Shown here piece by piece: positions 44,856 to 53,788 of a stretch of DNA of 64,000 bases. The notes under the pieces were generated by a model. It saw only the letters and a program-made list of their open reading frames with translations, searched no databases and had not been told where the DNA came from. The stretch is from Pedobacter cryoconitis (lineage in GTDB: Bacteria; Bacteroidota; Bacteroidia; Sphingobacteriales; Sphingobacteriaceae). The position numbers and the translations under genes were made by a program. Every line of letters begins with the position of its first letter. Positions within the stretch are counted from its first letter, which is position 1. The stretch lies in contig NZ_JACHCG010000007.1 of NCBI RefSeq assembly GCF_014200595.1, forward strand, positions 98,094-162,093, written 5' to 3'.

Positions 44856-44895
44856 AAGCCTGTCCGGGTTTTATAAATATGGCCCGGACAGGCTT
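44856..44895. other. 13-bp hairpin in the tatA leader
   Basis: AAGCCTGTCCGGG (44856-44868) and CCCGGACAGGCTT (44883-44895) pair perfectly with a 14-base loop. The predicted tatA transcript starts near 44910, so this lies within its leader. There is no good T-run, so an attenuator is uncertain. Confidence 0.6.
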
Positions 44896-44914
44896 ATGGT
44901 GTGTTTTGTTTGAG

Positions 44915-44972
44915 CAAAAGTAAAATGGGGTAATTAAAGTCTTGTTAAAACTGGATTAAAATGGGGTTAAAA
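44915..44972 (-). promoter_or_regulatory. tatA promoter with four phased TTAAA repeats
   Basis: TTAAA(A/G) begins at 44934, 44945, 44956 and 44967, exactly 11 bp apart. TACTTTTG (minus strand, 44915-44922) fits TAnnTTTG and lies at the same 12-base distance from the array as in the czcCBA promoter. The same regulator is therefore likely. Confidence 0.72.
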
Positions 44973-45048
44973 TATTATAAATTAAGGGGTTTGTTTGTTT
45001 TGTGAAATTAAATTAACTCCAGTTAAGGGATGTGGGGTAAATTGAATT

Positions 45049-46066
45049 ATGAGTAATTACATAGAAGAAATCAAGTTAATCTTAAGTAAGGCAAGGCAGA
45101 AAGCTTATACAGCTGTAAATACAGCGATGGTTGATGCATATTGGCTAATAGGTAAACGTATTGTAGAACAAGAGCAACACGGAGAAGAAAAAGCAGTTTA
45201 TGGAGAAGCGATATTGAAAGAACTTTCTAAGGCTTTGACTTTTGAATTTGGGAAAGGGTTTTCATATGCGAACCTTCGTAATTTCCGGCAATTTTATCTT
45301 ATTTATCCTGAAAATGAGATTTGCTACACACTGTGTAGCAATTTGACATGGAGTCATGACAGGCTTATTATGAGGATTGAAAATTAGGGATGCAAGAACT
45401 TATTATTTAAATGAAGCGTCAGCGCAAGGTTGGAGTGTTCGTACTCTTGAACGCAATATTAATACATTCTATTATCAAAGACTTTTGTCGTCGGATAATA
45501 AGCCTGGGAAATTAGGAAAAAGCCAACAGTTAAAACAAAGTCCGGAAGATTTTATTAAGGATCCATTTATCTTTGAGTTTTTAAATATTCAACAGTCAAC
45601 TGCTGTCAATGAGTCAGAAATTGAAGCTGCTTTAATTGAAAATCTTCAGCAATTTTTATTGGAATTAGGAAAAGGCTTTACTTTTGCTGGACGACAATTT
45701 AGGATTGGTACAGAAACCGAACATTTTTATGTTGACCTGGTTTTTTATAATTATCTGCTGAAGTGTTTTGTTTTGATTGATTTGAAAACTTGTAAACTTA
45801 CGCACCAGCACGTTGGTCAAATGGATATGTATCGTCGTATGTTTGAGGATTTAAAGAAGCCAGAAGGCGATAATCCAACAATTGGTATCATTCTTTGCAC
45901 GGAAAAAAGTGAGACGGTGGTTAAATATTCAGTAATTAATGATAACCCGCGGCTTTTTGCAACCAAGTATATGAGGTATCTCCCTACAGAAGAAGAGCTG
46001 ATTGCAGAAGTTGAGCGTGAAAAAGTAAAATTAAATCTGTTTAACAGTGACAAAGAAGTGGATTAA
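45049..46066 (+). pseudogene. DUF1016/YhcG-type nuclease gene split by a frameshift
   Basis: Residues 1-112 (45049-45387) match the DUF1016 N-terminal domain (VDAYWLIGKRIVEQEQ, then LTWSHDRLIMRIEN) and end at a TAG. The following frame (45377-46066) continues with RDARTYYLNEASAQGWSVRTLERNI and the PDDEXK nuclease half (VDLVFYNYLLKCFVLIDLKT). A normal relative runs straight from RIEN into the RDAR part, so a one-base frame change lies near 45380. It may be a broken gene, a sequencing error, or a reversible change at a short A-run. Confidence 0.8.
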
Positions 46067-46143
46067 AAGCCTGATCAAACCACATTAAAATATTGTTAAT
46101 CACTATTAATCAAACCTTAATCTTTCTTTCCCATATAAAATTG

Positions 46144-46151
46144 TACCTTTG
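46144..46151 (+). promoter_or_regulatory. promoter element (TACCTTTG) ahead of the J-domain/KTSC gene
   Basis: Exact TAnnTTTG match with TTTC about 17 bases upstream; transcription would start about 75 bases before the ATG at 46232. Confidence 0.5.
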
Positions 46152-46231
46152 CAAAATTGTTAGCCATTATTATGGGTTGATCCTGAATTTCAGCCTGTTA
46201 AATGTCGACAATAATTGCATTAAATATATTT

Positions 46232-46678
46232 ATGAAGAAGATTGTCGATTACAGAAAATTGTTAGGTGTTCAAAAAGATGCCGAGCTAAAAGAGCTTAAA
46301 ACTGTTTACAGAAATTTAATGAAGGAATATCATCCTGATAAATTTCAGGAAAGTGATGAGGCTAAATTAGCTGCTGAAACAAAAAGTAAAGAAATTATTG
46401 AAGCCTATCATTTCCTGGTTAGCATTGCTCCTGAAACACTTGCTGGCTCAATTGAAGAATATACAAGTACAATCACTTCATGTGGTATTGCTGATTATAA
46501 CTGGGCTGGCCTGGTACTTACAGTTCATTTCCTTGATGGAAGCGGATATGAGTATTTTGAAGTTCCAAAAGCAATTTATGTGAAATTGGTCAATGCAGAT
46601 TCTCCAGGAAGATTTGCACGTCGCCATATCTTTAATTCTTTTCCTTACAGAAACATAGTAAAATTAGAAACAGCTTAA
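46232..46678 (+). CDS. J-domain and KTSC-domain fusion protein
   Basis: The 148-residue protein has an N-terminal J-domain (about residues 4-65) with the catalytic HPDK-type motif YHPDKF, and a C-terminal KTSC domain (about 85-145) with YNWAGLVLTVHFLDGSGYEYFEVP. J-domains stimulate Hsp70 ATPase. KTSC is a small domain of uncertain role, often attached to nucleic-acid proteins. The ATG at 46232 is preferred to one at 46202 because it gives a normal J-domain N-terminus. Confidence 0.85.
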   Translation: MKKIVDYRKLLGVQKDAELKELKTVYRNLMKEYHPDKFQESDEAKLAAETKSKEIIEAYHFLVSIAPETLAGSIEEYTSTITSCGIADYNWAGLVLTVHFLDGSGYEYFEVPKAIYVKLVNADSPGRFARRHIFNSFPYRNIVKLETA

Positions 46679-46882
46679 TCCCTGTTCTGATTTAACGAAT
46701 AGATTCACTTATCCTGTTTGAACAGGGTAAGCTATACCCATCGGTCAGCGTGCTTTTTGTAGCCTCCTATAAAGAACATACTGGCCGATAATTTTAGTAT
46801 TTTCCCTCAACAATATGATCTGGATGATTGTTCAGCATAAAATACGTTATTTGATGGTGCAAAGTATCTCAATTCGTACCTT

Positions 46883-47509
46883 ATGCAACATCTGATTGAC
46901 GCAGATCACCACAATATCCTTCCATCACATGGAGAGGCAGTGTTATTCCCCGATTTCTTTACCACACAAGAAAGCGATACTTATTTTGACCACTTTAAGA
47001 ATGATGTTTCCTGGATACAGGAACCTGCTCTTCAATTTGGTAAAAAGAGAGTACAACCCCGTTTGACTGCTTTTTTGGGAGATGAACATGCCGAATATCA
47101 TGCTGAAGGCTTAACCCTGAAAGCCCAATACTGGACAGTGCCTTTGTTAAGTATCAAAGCGAAGCTTGAAGCTAAATTTGAGACTTCATTTAACGAATGT
47201 TTACTGAATTATTATCGGGACGGAAAAGATTACATGGGGTGGCACCGGGATAATGCACACGCATTAGGTGAATATCCTGTTATTGTTATGGTGAGTTTTG
47301 GAGCAACGAGAATTTTTCAGTTCAGAGATTATAAAGAAAAGGTGCCTGTGATTTCTTTAGAACTGGATCATGGCAGCGCTCTGCTTGTGAAAAAACAAAC
47401 TCAGGAGTTTTGGGAACAACGTTCGCCAAAAACAACACGCGCTTTAACCCCAAGAATTAATTTAACTTTCAGATTGGTGCTGAAAAAGGGATTTTCTGAT
47501 CATCTCTAA
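46883..47509 (+). CDS. alkB: AlkB-like 2-oxoglutarate/Fe(II) dioxygenase
   Basis: The 208-residue enzyme has the dioxygenase core with NYYRDGKDYMGWHRDNAHALG (HxD iron ligands His and Asp near residue 117), a distal metal His in LDHGSALLV and the 2-oxoglutarate-binding Arg in RINLTFR. It matches the ALKBH2/3-like bacterial group that repairs alkylated bases by oxidative demethylation. It is a single gene; no adaptive-response regulator is beside it. Confidence 0.88.
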   Translation: MQHLIDADHHNILPSHGEAVLFPDFFTTQESDTYFDHFKNDVSWIQEPALQFGKKRVQPRLTAFLGDEHAEYHAEGLTLKAQYWTVPLLSIKAKLEAKFETSFNECLLNYYRDGKDYMGWHRDNAHALGEYPVIVMVSFGATRIFQFRDYKEKVPVISLELDHGSALLVKKQTQEFWEQRSPKTTRALTPRINLTFRLVLKKGFSDHL

Positions 47510-47603
47510 TCATTCCTTCACAAACTATCAGGTTCATCAATCTGCGATTGTTGCAGCTAAGTCAAAATTCCCCGTCCTTTTCAAAATGATAAAATAATAG
47601 GCT

Positions 47604-47611
47604 TATATTTG
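47604..47611 (+). promoter_or_regulatory. promoter element (TATATTTG) of the TetR-DoxX unit
   Basis: Exact TAnnTTTG match, 28 bases before the ATG at 47639. TAAC-GGT-GTTA (47613-47623) directly after it is a small palindrome that could be an autoregulatory site. Confidence 0.5.
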
Positions 47612-47638
47612 CTAACGGTGTTAACTTAGGTAGATTAA

Positions 47639-48241
47639 ATGGGAATAGTGGAGCGCAAAATGCGTCATAAAGAAGAAATCCGTACTGGAATTCTGGGTGC
47701 CGCATGGCATATGGTAGTAACTGATGGCTGGCAATCACTTTCCATCCGGAAGATCGCTGATGCGATAGAATACAGTATTCCGGTGATCTACAATCATTTT
47801 GAAAATAAAGAAGCAATACTGCTTGAATTCTCCAAAGAAGGCTATCAGAAATTGGCTTTAGCCTTACAGGAAGCGAAAAAATCGGTGGCTTTACCAGCAG
47901 ATCAGCTCGAAGTGATGGCAATTGCCTATTGGGATTTTGCTTTTGAAAACAAAGAGTACTATCAATTGATGTTTGGTCTGGGAATTCCAGCCTGTGAAAT
48001 GGTCAATCAGATCACAGAAATCAAGGAAATGACTAGTATCCTGGTTTCTACTATACGGGAAGCTTTAATTCAGAACAAGAATGAAGAAGCTGATTATTTC
48101 CTGAAATATCATGGCTACTGGTCTATTCTGCATGGCCTTGTTTCTATACAAATGATTGAAAACAGTGGTAAAACTGATGCTTTTAAAAAGATGATTTTAA
48201 AGGATGCCATCAGCGGGTTCTGTAAATCCCTGGCACTATAA
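47639..48241 (+). CDS. TetR family transcriptional regulator
   Basis: The 200-residue protein has a TetR helix-turn-helix (WQSLSIRKIADAIEYSIPVIYNHFENKEAIL, about residues 31-61) and a helical ligand domain of the TetR_C_33-like kind (YWDFAFENKEYYQLMFGLG). It lies 72 bases before the doxX gene in the same direction and may repress it. The ligand is unknown. Confidence 0.85.
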   Translation: MGIVERKMRHKEEIRTGILGAAWHMVVTDGWQSLSIRKIADAIEYSIPVIYNHFENKEAILLEFSKEGYQKLALALQEAKKSVALPADQLEVMAIAYWDFAFENKEYYQLMFGLGIPACEMVNQITEIKEMTSILVSTIREALIQNKNEEADYFLKYHGYWSILHGLVSIQMIENSGKTDAFKKMILKDAISGFCKSLAL

Positions 48242-48313
48242 GAAGCGGCAGGATTGTTGTTGGTTCAGAGAAAAATATTAAGTTTACGCTTAAATTAAAA
48301 CTCATACAGACCA

Positions 48314-48751
48314 ATGAACAGATTATTTAACACCAATTACAATCACAGAGGCCTTGATTTTGTTTTACTGATCTTAAGGATTGGTATCGCAGGCCTGATG
48401 CTTTCTCATGGAATACCTAAACTTGAAATGCTCCTTGCTGGTGGTGAAATCAAATTTATGGATCCTATTGGTCTTGGTAATACTGCAACATTAGCTTTAG
48501 CTGTTTTTGCAGAAGTAATCTGTTCTGTATTGATTCTTTTGGGGCTTGCAGTACGTTTAGCTGTTTTGCCGTTAATGGTCACTATGCTGATCGCTATCTT
48601 TATTGCCCATGGGAATGATGGACTAGCAGAAAAAGAGCTGGCTATTCATTATCTGCTCACTTACATTGTATTACTATTTGCCGGTGGCGGAAGATTGAGC
48701 ATCGATAGTTTAATCAGTCAGAAGTCTGCCAGATCAAGAAGAGGTTACTAG
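48314..48751 (+). CDS. DoxX family membrane protein
   Basis: The 145-residue protein has four spans and the DoxX pattern (LRIGIAGLMLSHGIPKLEML near residues 20-39). Members are linked to quinol oxidases or to unknown redox stress roles. It follows a TetR regulator gene. Confidence 0.85.
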   Translation: MNRLFNTNYNHRGLDFVLLILRIGIAGLMLSHGIPKLEMLLAGGEIKFMDPIGLGNTATLALAVFAEVICSVLILLGLAVRLAVLPLMVTMLIAIFIAHGNDGLAEKELAIHYLLTYIVLLFAGGGRLSIDSLISQKSARSRRGY

Positions 48752-48805
48752 CTGGACAATAATTTCAGGTTAAACCGTTATTAGTAGAATATTAAAGACA
48801 TACAT

Positions 48806-49408
48806 ATGAAAAGGATAGTATTGATTTGCCTGACGGTAATGACAGTGATGGGATGCGGCGTGAATAAACAAGCACAGCAAATCAAAGCACTTGAAAATTG
48901 TAAATACAGAATCGTTTCGGCTGAGAATCTTTCAGTGGCCGGAGCAGATGTGAAAAAAATAGTGAATGGTCAGGATATCAATCTGGCGAGTCTGCCAGGT
49001 TTGGCATTTGGCCTTTTAAGAAGAGATGTCCCTTTTCGTGCAAGACTAAATATGGAAATTTCTAATCCATCGGGTAACCTTGCTGCAATCAATCAGTTTG
49101 AATATAAAGTACTGATCAATAAACAAGAACTGGCTAATGGTTTTGTGAATCAGCAGGTAAGTATTCCCGCAGGTCAGTCTGTAGTAGTACCAGTAGATTT
49201 AAATGTGAACGTTTACCAATTTATCTCTAATCAGAAAGTGATGTCCGAAATCTCAGATTTTCTGCGTGGCGGTGCAAATGGCGGTTCAGAAAGAAAAGGA
49301 TTGGTAACACTTAAAATCAGACCTAGTATTATGGTAGGAGGGGTTTTAGTGAAATATCCTGGTTTTATCAGCATTGATAAAGAAGTGAGCAGTAAAATCC
49401 TGCTATAA
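48806..49408 (+). CDS. LEA-like lipoprotein
   Basis: The 200-residue product has a lipoprotein signal (VMGC, Cys at residue 17). The mature part is beta-rich with repeating strands (FRARLNMEISNPSGNLAAINQFEYKV), in the style of LEA type 2 immunoglobulin-like domains. Function unknown; outer-membrane or periplasmic anchoring is expected. Confidence 0.65.
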   Translation: MKRIVLICLTVMTVMGCGVNKQAQQIKALENCKYRIVSAENLSVAGADVKKIVNGQDINLASLPGLAFGLLRRDVPFRARLNMEISNPSGNLAAINQFEYKVLINKQELANGFVNQQVSIPAGQSVVVPVDLNVNVYQFISNQKVMSEISDFLRGGANGGSERKGLVTLKIRPSIMVGGVLVKYPGFISIDKEVSSKILL

Positions 49409-49497
49409 TTTGACAACATTGTTACCAATATTTATTTCCAAATAAACGGATAGACAGGGTTATTTTAATTATTTTCGACAATTGATCTAACCCTGTT

Positions 49498-51927
49498 ATG
49501 CGGAATCGTCTGTTTTTTCTTTGTTTACTATCCTATGCCCCATTTTTTGGAAAAGCCCAGCAAGTTGAATTAAATGCTGCGGAAATCAGGCAGGGATTAG
49601 CCAGTTTAAACGTTACTGGAAGTGTTTTATACATTGCTGCACATCCTGATGACGAAAATACCCGGCTATTGGCTTATCTCGCTAAGGAGAGAAAAGTAAG
49701 AACAGGTTATTTATCATTGACCAGGGGCGATGGCGGACAAAATCTGATTGGTACCGAACAAGGAGAACTATTAGGATTGATTCGTACACAGGAACTCTTA
49801 GCTGCAAGGCGGATGGATGGTGCAGAACAGTTTTTTACCCGGGCAAACGACTTCGGTTTCTCTAAAAATTCAGCAGAAAGCTTTAAGATATGGAATAAAG
49901 AACAGATCCTTTCGGATGTGGTCTGGGTAATCCGTAAATTTCAGCCAGACGTGATTATTACCCGTTTCCCGGAAGATGCACGTGCAGGTCATGGGCATCA
50001 TGCCGCTTCGGCAATTCTTGCCAGAGAAGCTTTTACCGCCGCCGCAGATCCCGGACGTTTTCCTGAACAGCTTAAACAAGTTAAAGTCTGGCAAGCGAAA
50101 CGGATTTTATGGAATACCTTTAATTTTGGGTCTACCAATACTACTGCTGATGATCAGCTGAAAATCGACGTTGGTGTTTTTAATCCTTTATTAGGTAAAG
50201 GTTATGGTGAAATTGCAGCCGAAAGTCGCTCTAATCATAAAAGCCAGGGCTTTGGATCTGCAAAACAGCGTGGCTCAGCTATAGAGTTTTTTAGCCCGGT
50301 AGGTGGTCAGGCAGCCAAAACAGATCTTTTTGACGGAGTGGACCTGAACCTCGATAGAAATAAGGGAACAGAAAAAGCACAGCAAATACTTAATGGAGTG
50401 ATTGCTGACTATGATTCTTCAGATCCTTCAAAATCCATCAATGCGTTATTGCAATTAAAAAAAGAGGTCAAAGATTTGCCTTTTAAACATCAGCAGCTGG
50501 ATGAACTGATTTTGGCCTGTGCAGGCATCTGGATAGAAACTACGGTTCCAGAGCCGTCTTATGCCATTAATGATTCAATCCCTGTCACGATCAATGCAAT
50601 ATCAAGAGTACGGAAATATTTTCCGATCAGGATCTCTTTACAAGAATTAAATCCGGACCATACGGCAGAACTGACCCCTGATCGTATGCTAACTGAAGAA
50701 ACTAAGATTGCAGCTCGTCAAATCGGTTTGACACAGCCTTACTGGTTGGAGAAAAAGCATCCTATAGGTAGCTATATCATTGATTCTTTAAAAAATCTGA
50801 GTTTACCCGAAGCTGTGGCCCCATCTGCCGGAGTGTTCAGGGTATTGTTTGGCAATCAGGCTATTGAAGTTACACGGCCACTGGTCTATAAACATACGGA
50901 TCCGGTAAAAGGAGAACTCTATCAGCCTTTGGTGGTTGCACCTCCTGCTACAGCTACGCTGGCCGAACATTCTTTTGTATTTACCAATAATTCTCCTAAA
51001 ACAGTTACTGTACAGCTAAAGAGCTTTGAAGCAAATGCTAAAGGTGTGCTTCAGCCGGCTATTCCTTCCGGATGGAAAGTTACTCCGGAAAATGTTGATT
51101 TTGAACTTCGTGAAAAAGGGGAGGAGAGAAACGTTGAATTCACAGTTACACCTGCTGGTCAGATTTCTGGTGGTCAATTTTCTTTATCCGTAAAGGTGGA
51201 TGGAGAAACCTATCAAAAGGGGTTGAAGGTGATCGGATATGATCATATTCCTGTACAGACTTTGTTTCCTGTAGCAGAAGCCCGTGTAGAAAGAGTTGAC
51301 TTGAAGTTTGCCGGCAAAAAAATAGGATATATCGCAGGAGCCGGAGATTTAATCCCCGAGTCACTGACACAAATCGGCTACCAGGTGACCAGGCTAACTG
51401 AAAATCAGGTGATCAACGGTAATCTTGCTGGCTATGATGCGATTATTACTGGTGTACGTTTATATAACATCAATGAAAAAATAGCACTCATGCAACCAAA
51501 GCTGATGAGTTATGTTAAAGATGGTGGCGTTTTACTGGTTCAGTACAATGTGAATACGCCGTTGAAAATTACAGATCTGGGCCCTTATCCTTTTCAGCTT
51601 AGCCGTGACAGGGTTACTGAAGAAGATGCAAAAGTTACTTTCCTGAAACCTGCTCATCCGGCATTAAACTTCCCTAATCAAATTACAGCGAAAGATTTTG
51701 ACGGCTGGATTCAGGAACGCGGTTTATATTTTGCCACTGGTATTGATGCACATTATACCCCGATTTTGCAGATGAATGATACTGGAGAACAGGCAAGCAA
51801 TGGTTCATTACTAGTTACTGATTTTGGAAAAGGTAAATTTGTATATACTTCTCTGGCCTTTTTCAGAGAACTGCCAGCTGGTGTTCCCGGGGCATACAGA
51901 TTATTCGTAAACCTGATCTCTAAATAA
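49498..51927 (+). CDS. secreted PIG-L family deacetylase with C-terminal GATase-like domain
   Basis: The 809-residue protein has a signal peptide ending GKAQQ, then a PIG-L deacetylase domain (about residues 40-300) with AHPDDE as the zinc-binding motif and a later HGHHAA. A middle beta-rich part (about 480-570) resembles NPCBM-associated NEW3 domains. The C-terminal part (about 595-805) resembles a glutamine-amidotransferase-like fold without an evident catalytic Cys. It probably removes acetyl from an amino sugar outside the cytoplasm. It is followed by a small membrane protein and a symporter. Confidence 0.85.
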   Translation: MRNRLFFLCLLSYAPFFGKAQQVELNAAEIRQGLASLNVTGSVLYIAAHPDDENTRLLAYLAKERKVRTGYLSLTRGDGGQNLIGTEQGELLGLIRTQELLAARRMDGAEQFFTRANDFGFSKNSAESFKIWNKEQILSDVVWVIRKFQPDVIITRFPEDARAGHGHHAASAILAREAFTAAADPGRFPEQLKQVKVWQAKRILWNTFNFGSTNTTADDQLKIDVGVFNPLLGKGYGEIAAESRSNHKSQGFGSAKQRGSAIEFFSPVGGQAAKTDLFDGVDLNLDRNKGTEKAQQILNGVIADYDSSDPSKSINALLQLKKEVKDLPFKHQQLDELILACAGIWIETTVPEPSYAINDSIPVTINAISRVRKYFPIRISLQELNPDHTAELTPDRMLTEETKIAARQIGLTQPYWLEKKHPIGSYIIDSLKNLSLPEAVAPSAGVFRVLFGNQAIEVTRPLVYKHTDPVKGELYQPLVVAPPATATLAEHSFVFTNNSPKTVTVQLKSFEANAKGVLQPAIPSGWKVTPENVDFELREKGEERNVEFTVTPAGQISGGQFSLSVKVDGETYQKGLKVIGYDHIPVQTLFPVAEARVERVDLKFAGKKIGYIAGAGDLIPESLTQIGYQVTRLTENQVINGNLAGYDAIITGVRLYNINEKIALMQPKLMSYVKDGGVLLVQYNVNTPLKITDLGPYPFQLSRDRVTEEDAKVTFLKPAHPALNFPNQITAKDFDGWIQERGLYFATGIDAHYTPILQMNDTGEQASNGSLLVTDFGKGKFVYTSLAFFRELPAGVPGAYRLFVNLISK

Positions 51928-51938
51928 TACAGCACAAA

Positions 51939-52070
51939 ATGAAAACTGAAAAACGCAGCACTGAATTGCCACCTTTTGTGAAAAGCTGGAAACAGTTTTA
52001 CTGGTTGCTTGCAGGCTGGCTGGTTTTCCTGATCCTGTGCTTTTACCTATTTACCCGATACTTTGAATGA
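51939..52070 (+). CDS. 43-residue membrane protein preceding the SSS symporter
   Basis: The frame encodes a charged N-terminus, WKQFYWLLAGW and one span (LVFLILCFYLF), ending TRYFE. Its stop overlaps the symporter start by ATGA, so the two are translationally coupled. Small partners of this kind occur before sodium:solute symporters in several phyla (for example YhdT with PanF). It is too short for ordinary gene calls. The role as a transporter subunit is inferred. Confidence 0.72.
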   Translation: MKTEKRSTELPPFVKSWKQFYWLLAGWLVFLILCFYLFTRYFE

Positions 52071-53788
52071 GTTATATTGACTGGGCAGTTTTATGCTGTA
52101 CACTGATTGCAATTGTCGCTTATGGCGTTTACAAAAGCAGGGGTGCAAAAGACATTGATGGATATTTATTGGGGAACCGGTCTTTGCCATGGTACAGCGT
52201 ATGCCTGTCTGTGATGGCTACCCAGGCCAGTGCCATTACTTTTTTATCTGCTCCTGGACTGGCTTATTCTTCAGGAATGAGCTTTGTACAATTTTACTTT
52301 GGTTTGCCACTGGCCATGATTGTGCTGTGTGTAACCTTTGTTCCTATATTTCACAGGCTAAAAGTTTATACAGCTTACGAATATCTGGAACAGCGGTTTG
52401 ATTTAAATACCAGGGCATTAACTGCTTTTCTGTTCTTAATACAAAGAGGGCTGTCCACAGGGATTACTATTTATGCACCTTCTATTATCCTGTCTACTAT
52501 TCTGGATATCAATACAACCTATACCACTTTAGTTATTGGTGGTATTGTGGTCGCCTATACCGTTTATGGAGGTACCAAAGCTGTTTCCTATACACAAATG
52601 CTGCAAATGAGTATTATCTTCTGCGGATTATTTGCAGCGGGAATTATGGTTGTTCATTTACTTCCGGGAAATATCGGCTTTGGTAAAGCTATTAGTATCG
52701 CCGGAAAGATGGGCAGAACCAATGCGATAGATTTTAAGTTTGACTGGAATAATCCTTATACCGTCTGGAGTGGATTAATAGGTGGTTTTTTCCTCCAGCT
52801 ATCTTACTTCGGAACAGATCAGAGCCAGGTTGGCCGGTACTTAACCGGTGCATCGGTCAGCGAAAGCCGGCTGGGGTTACTGATGAACGGACTGGTGAAA
52901 ATACCAATGCAGTTTCTGATCCTTTTGATCGGGGTATTGGTTTTTACTTTTTATCAGTATAATAAACCGCCGGTATTCTTTAATAGTTTTGAGCTGAATA
53001 AACTGGAGAAAAGTAAATATAATCCGCAGCTGAACCAGCTGAAAAAGGATTATGAGAAAGCCTTTGAAGAGAAACAAACCGAGGTTAATAAATTGGATGC
53101 TGCTTTAGACCAGCAGAATAAACCAGTAATTGATCAGCAAAGAATTGCATTAAAGAAAGCTGATGAACAAACCAAGGTTGTTCGTAAGCAAGTCACCGAT
53201 CTGATGCTGCAAAATGATCCCGGTGCTGATGTTAATGATAACAATTATATCTTTCTAAGCTTCGTGACCAAGTATCTGCCTAAGGGGCTGATAGGGCTGC
53301 TCATTGCAATTATATTCCTGGCTTCTATGGGTTCTACTGCAAGTGCGCTGAATTCACTGGCCTCTACCAGTGTAATTGATATTTATAAAAGATTGATCAA
53401 TAAGAATGCGACCGAACAAAACTACTTGAAAGCATCAAGGTGGTCAACGGTCATCTGGGGGCTGGTTTGTATTGCAATGGCCTTATATGCCAGTAAAATA
53501 GGGAACCTGATTGAAGCTGTTAATATCCTGGGTTCTTATATCTATGGAACTATCCTTGGGGTATTCTTAGTAGCTTTTTATTTAAAACATGTCAATGGCA
53601 GAGCCGTGTTTTACGCCGCTATTGCAACTGAAGTTGTGGTTTGTATTTGTGGTTATCAGAAAGTTGTCGCTTATTTATGGCTGAACGTGATCGGCTGTTT
53701 ACTTGTCGTATTGCTTTCTTTGTTGTTTCAGGTGTTCGTAAAGAAAAAAGTGGAAACTAGTAAAGGGGAAGTTCCACATAAAATATAG
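52067..53788 (+). CDS. sodium:solute symporter (SSS family)
   Basis: The 573-residue transporter has about 13 spans and the SSS signature regions (GNRSLPWYSVCLSVMATQASAITFLSAPG near residue 38, and GLLIAIIFLASMGSTASALNSLASTS near residue 415, part of the Na2 site). Between two spans a hydrophilic, coiled-coil-like insert of roughly 80 residues (about 310-390) is rich in Lys, Glu and Gln. The substrate may be a product of the neighbouring deacetylase. Its last 32 bases overlap the end of the convergent kinase gene. Confidence 0.87.
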   Translation: MSYIDWAVLCCTLIAIVAYGVYKSRGAKDIDGYLLGNRSLPWYSVCLSVMATQASAITFLSAPGLAYSSGMSFVQFYFGLPLAMIVLCVTFVPIFHRLKVYTAYEYLEQRFDLNTRALTAFLFLIQRGLSTGITIYAPSIILSTILDINTTYTTLVIGGIVVAYTVYGGTKAVSYTQMLQMSIIFCGLFAAGIMVVHLLPGNIGFGKAISIAGKMGRTNAIDFKFDWNNPYTVWSGLIGGFFLQLSYFGTDQSQVGRYLTGASVSESRLGLLMNGLVKIPMQFLILLIGVLVFTFYQYNKPPVFFNSFELNKLEKSKYNPQLNQLKKDYEKAFEEKQTEVNKLDAALDQQNKPVIDQQRIALKKADEQTKVVRKQVTDLMLQNDPGADVNDNNYIFLSFVTKYLPKGLIGLLIAIIFLASMGSTASALNSLASTSVIDIYKRLINKNATEQNYLKASRWSTVIWGLVCIAMALYASKIGNLIEAVNILGSYIYGTILGVFLVAFYLKHVNGRAVFYAAIATEVVVCICGYQKVVAYLWLNVIGCLLVVLLSLLFQVFVKKKVETSKGEVPHKI

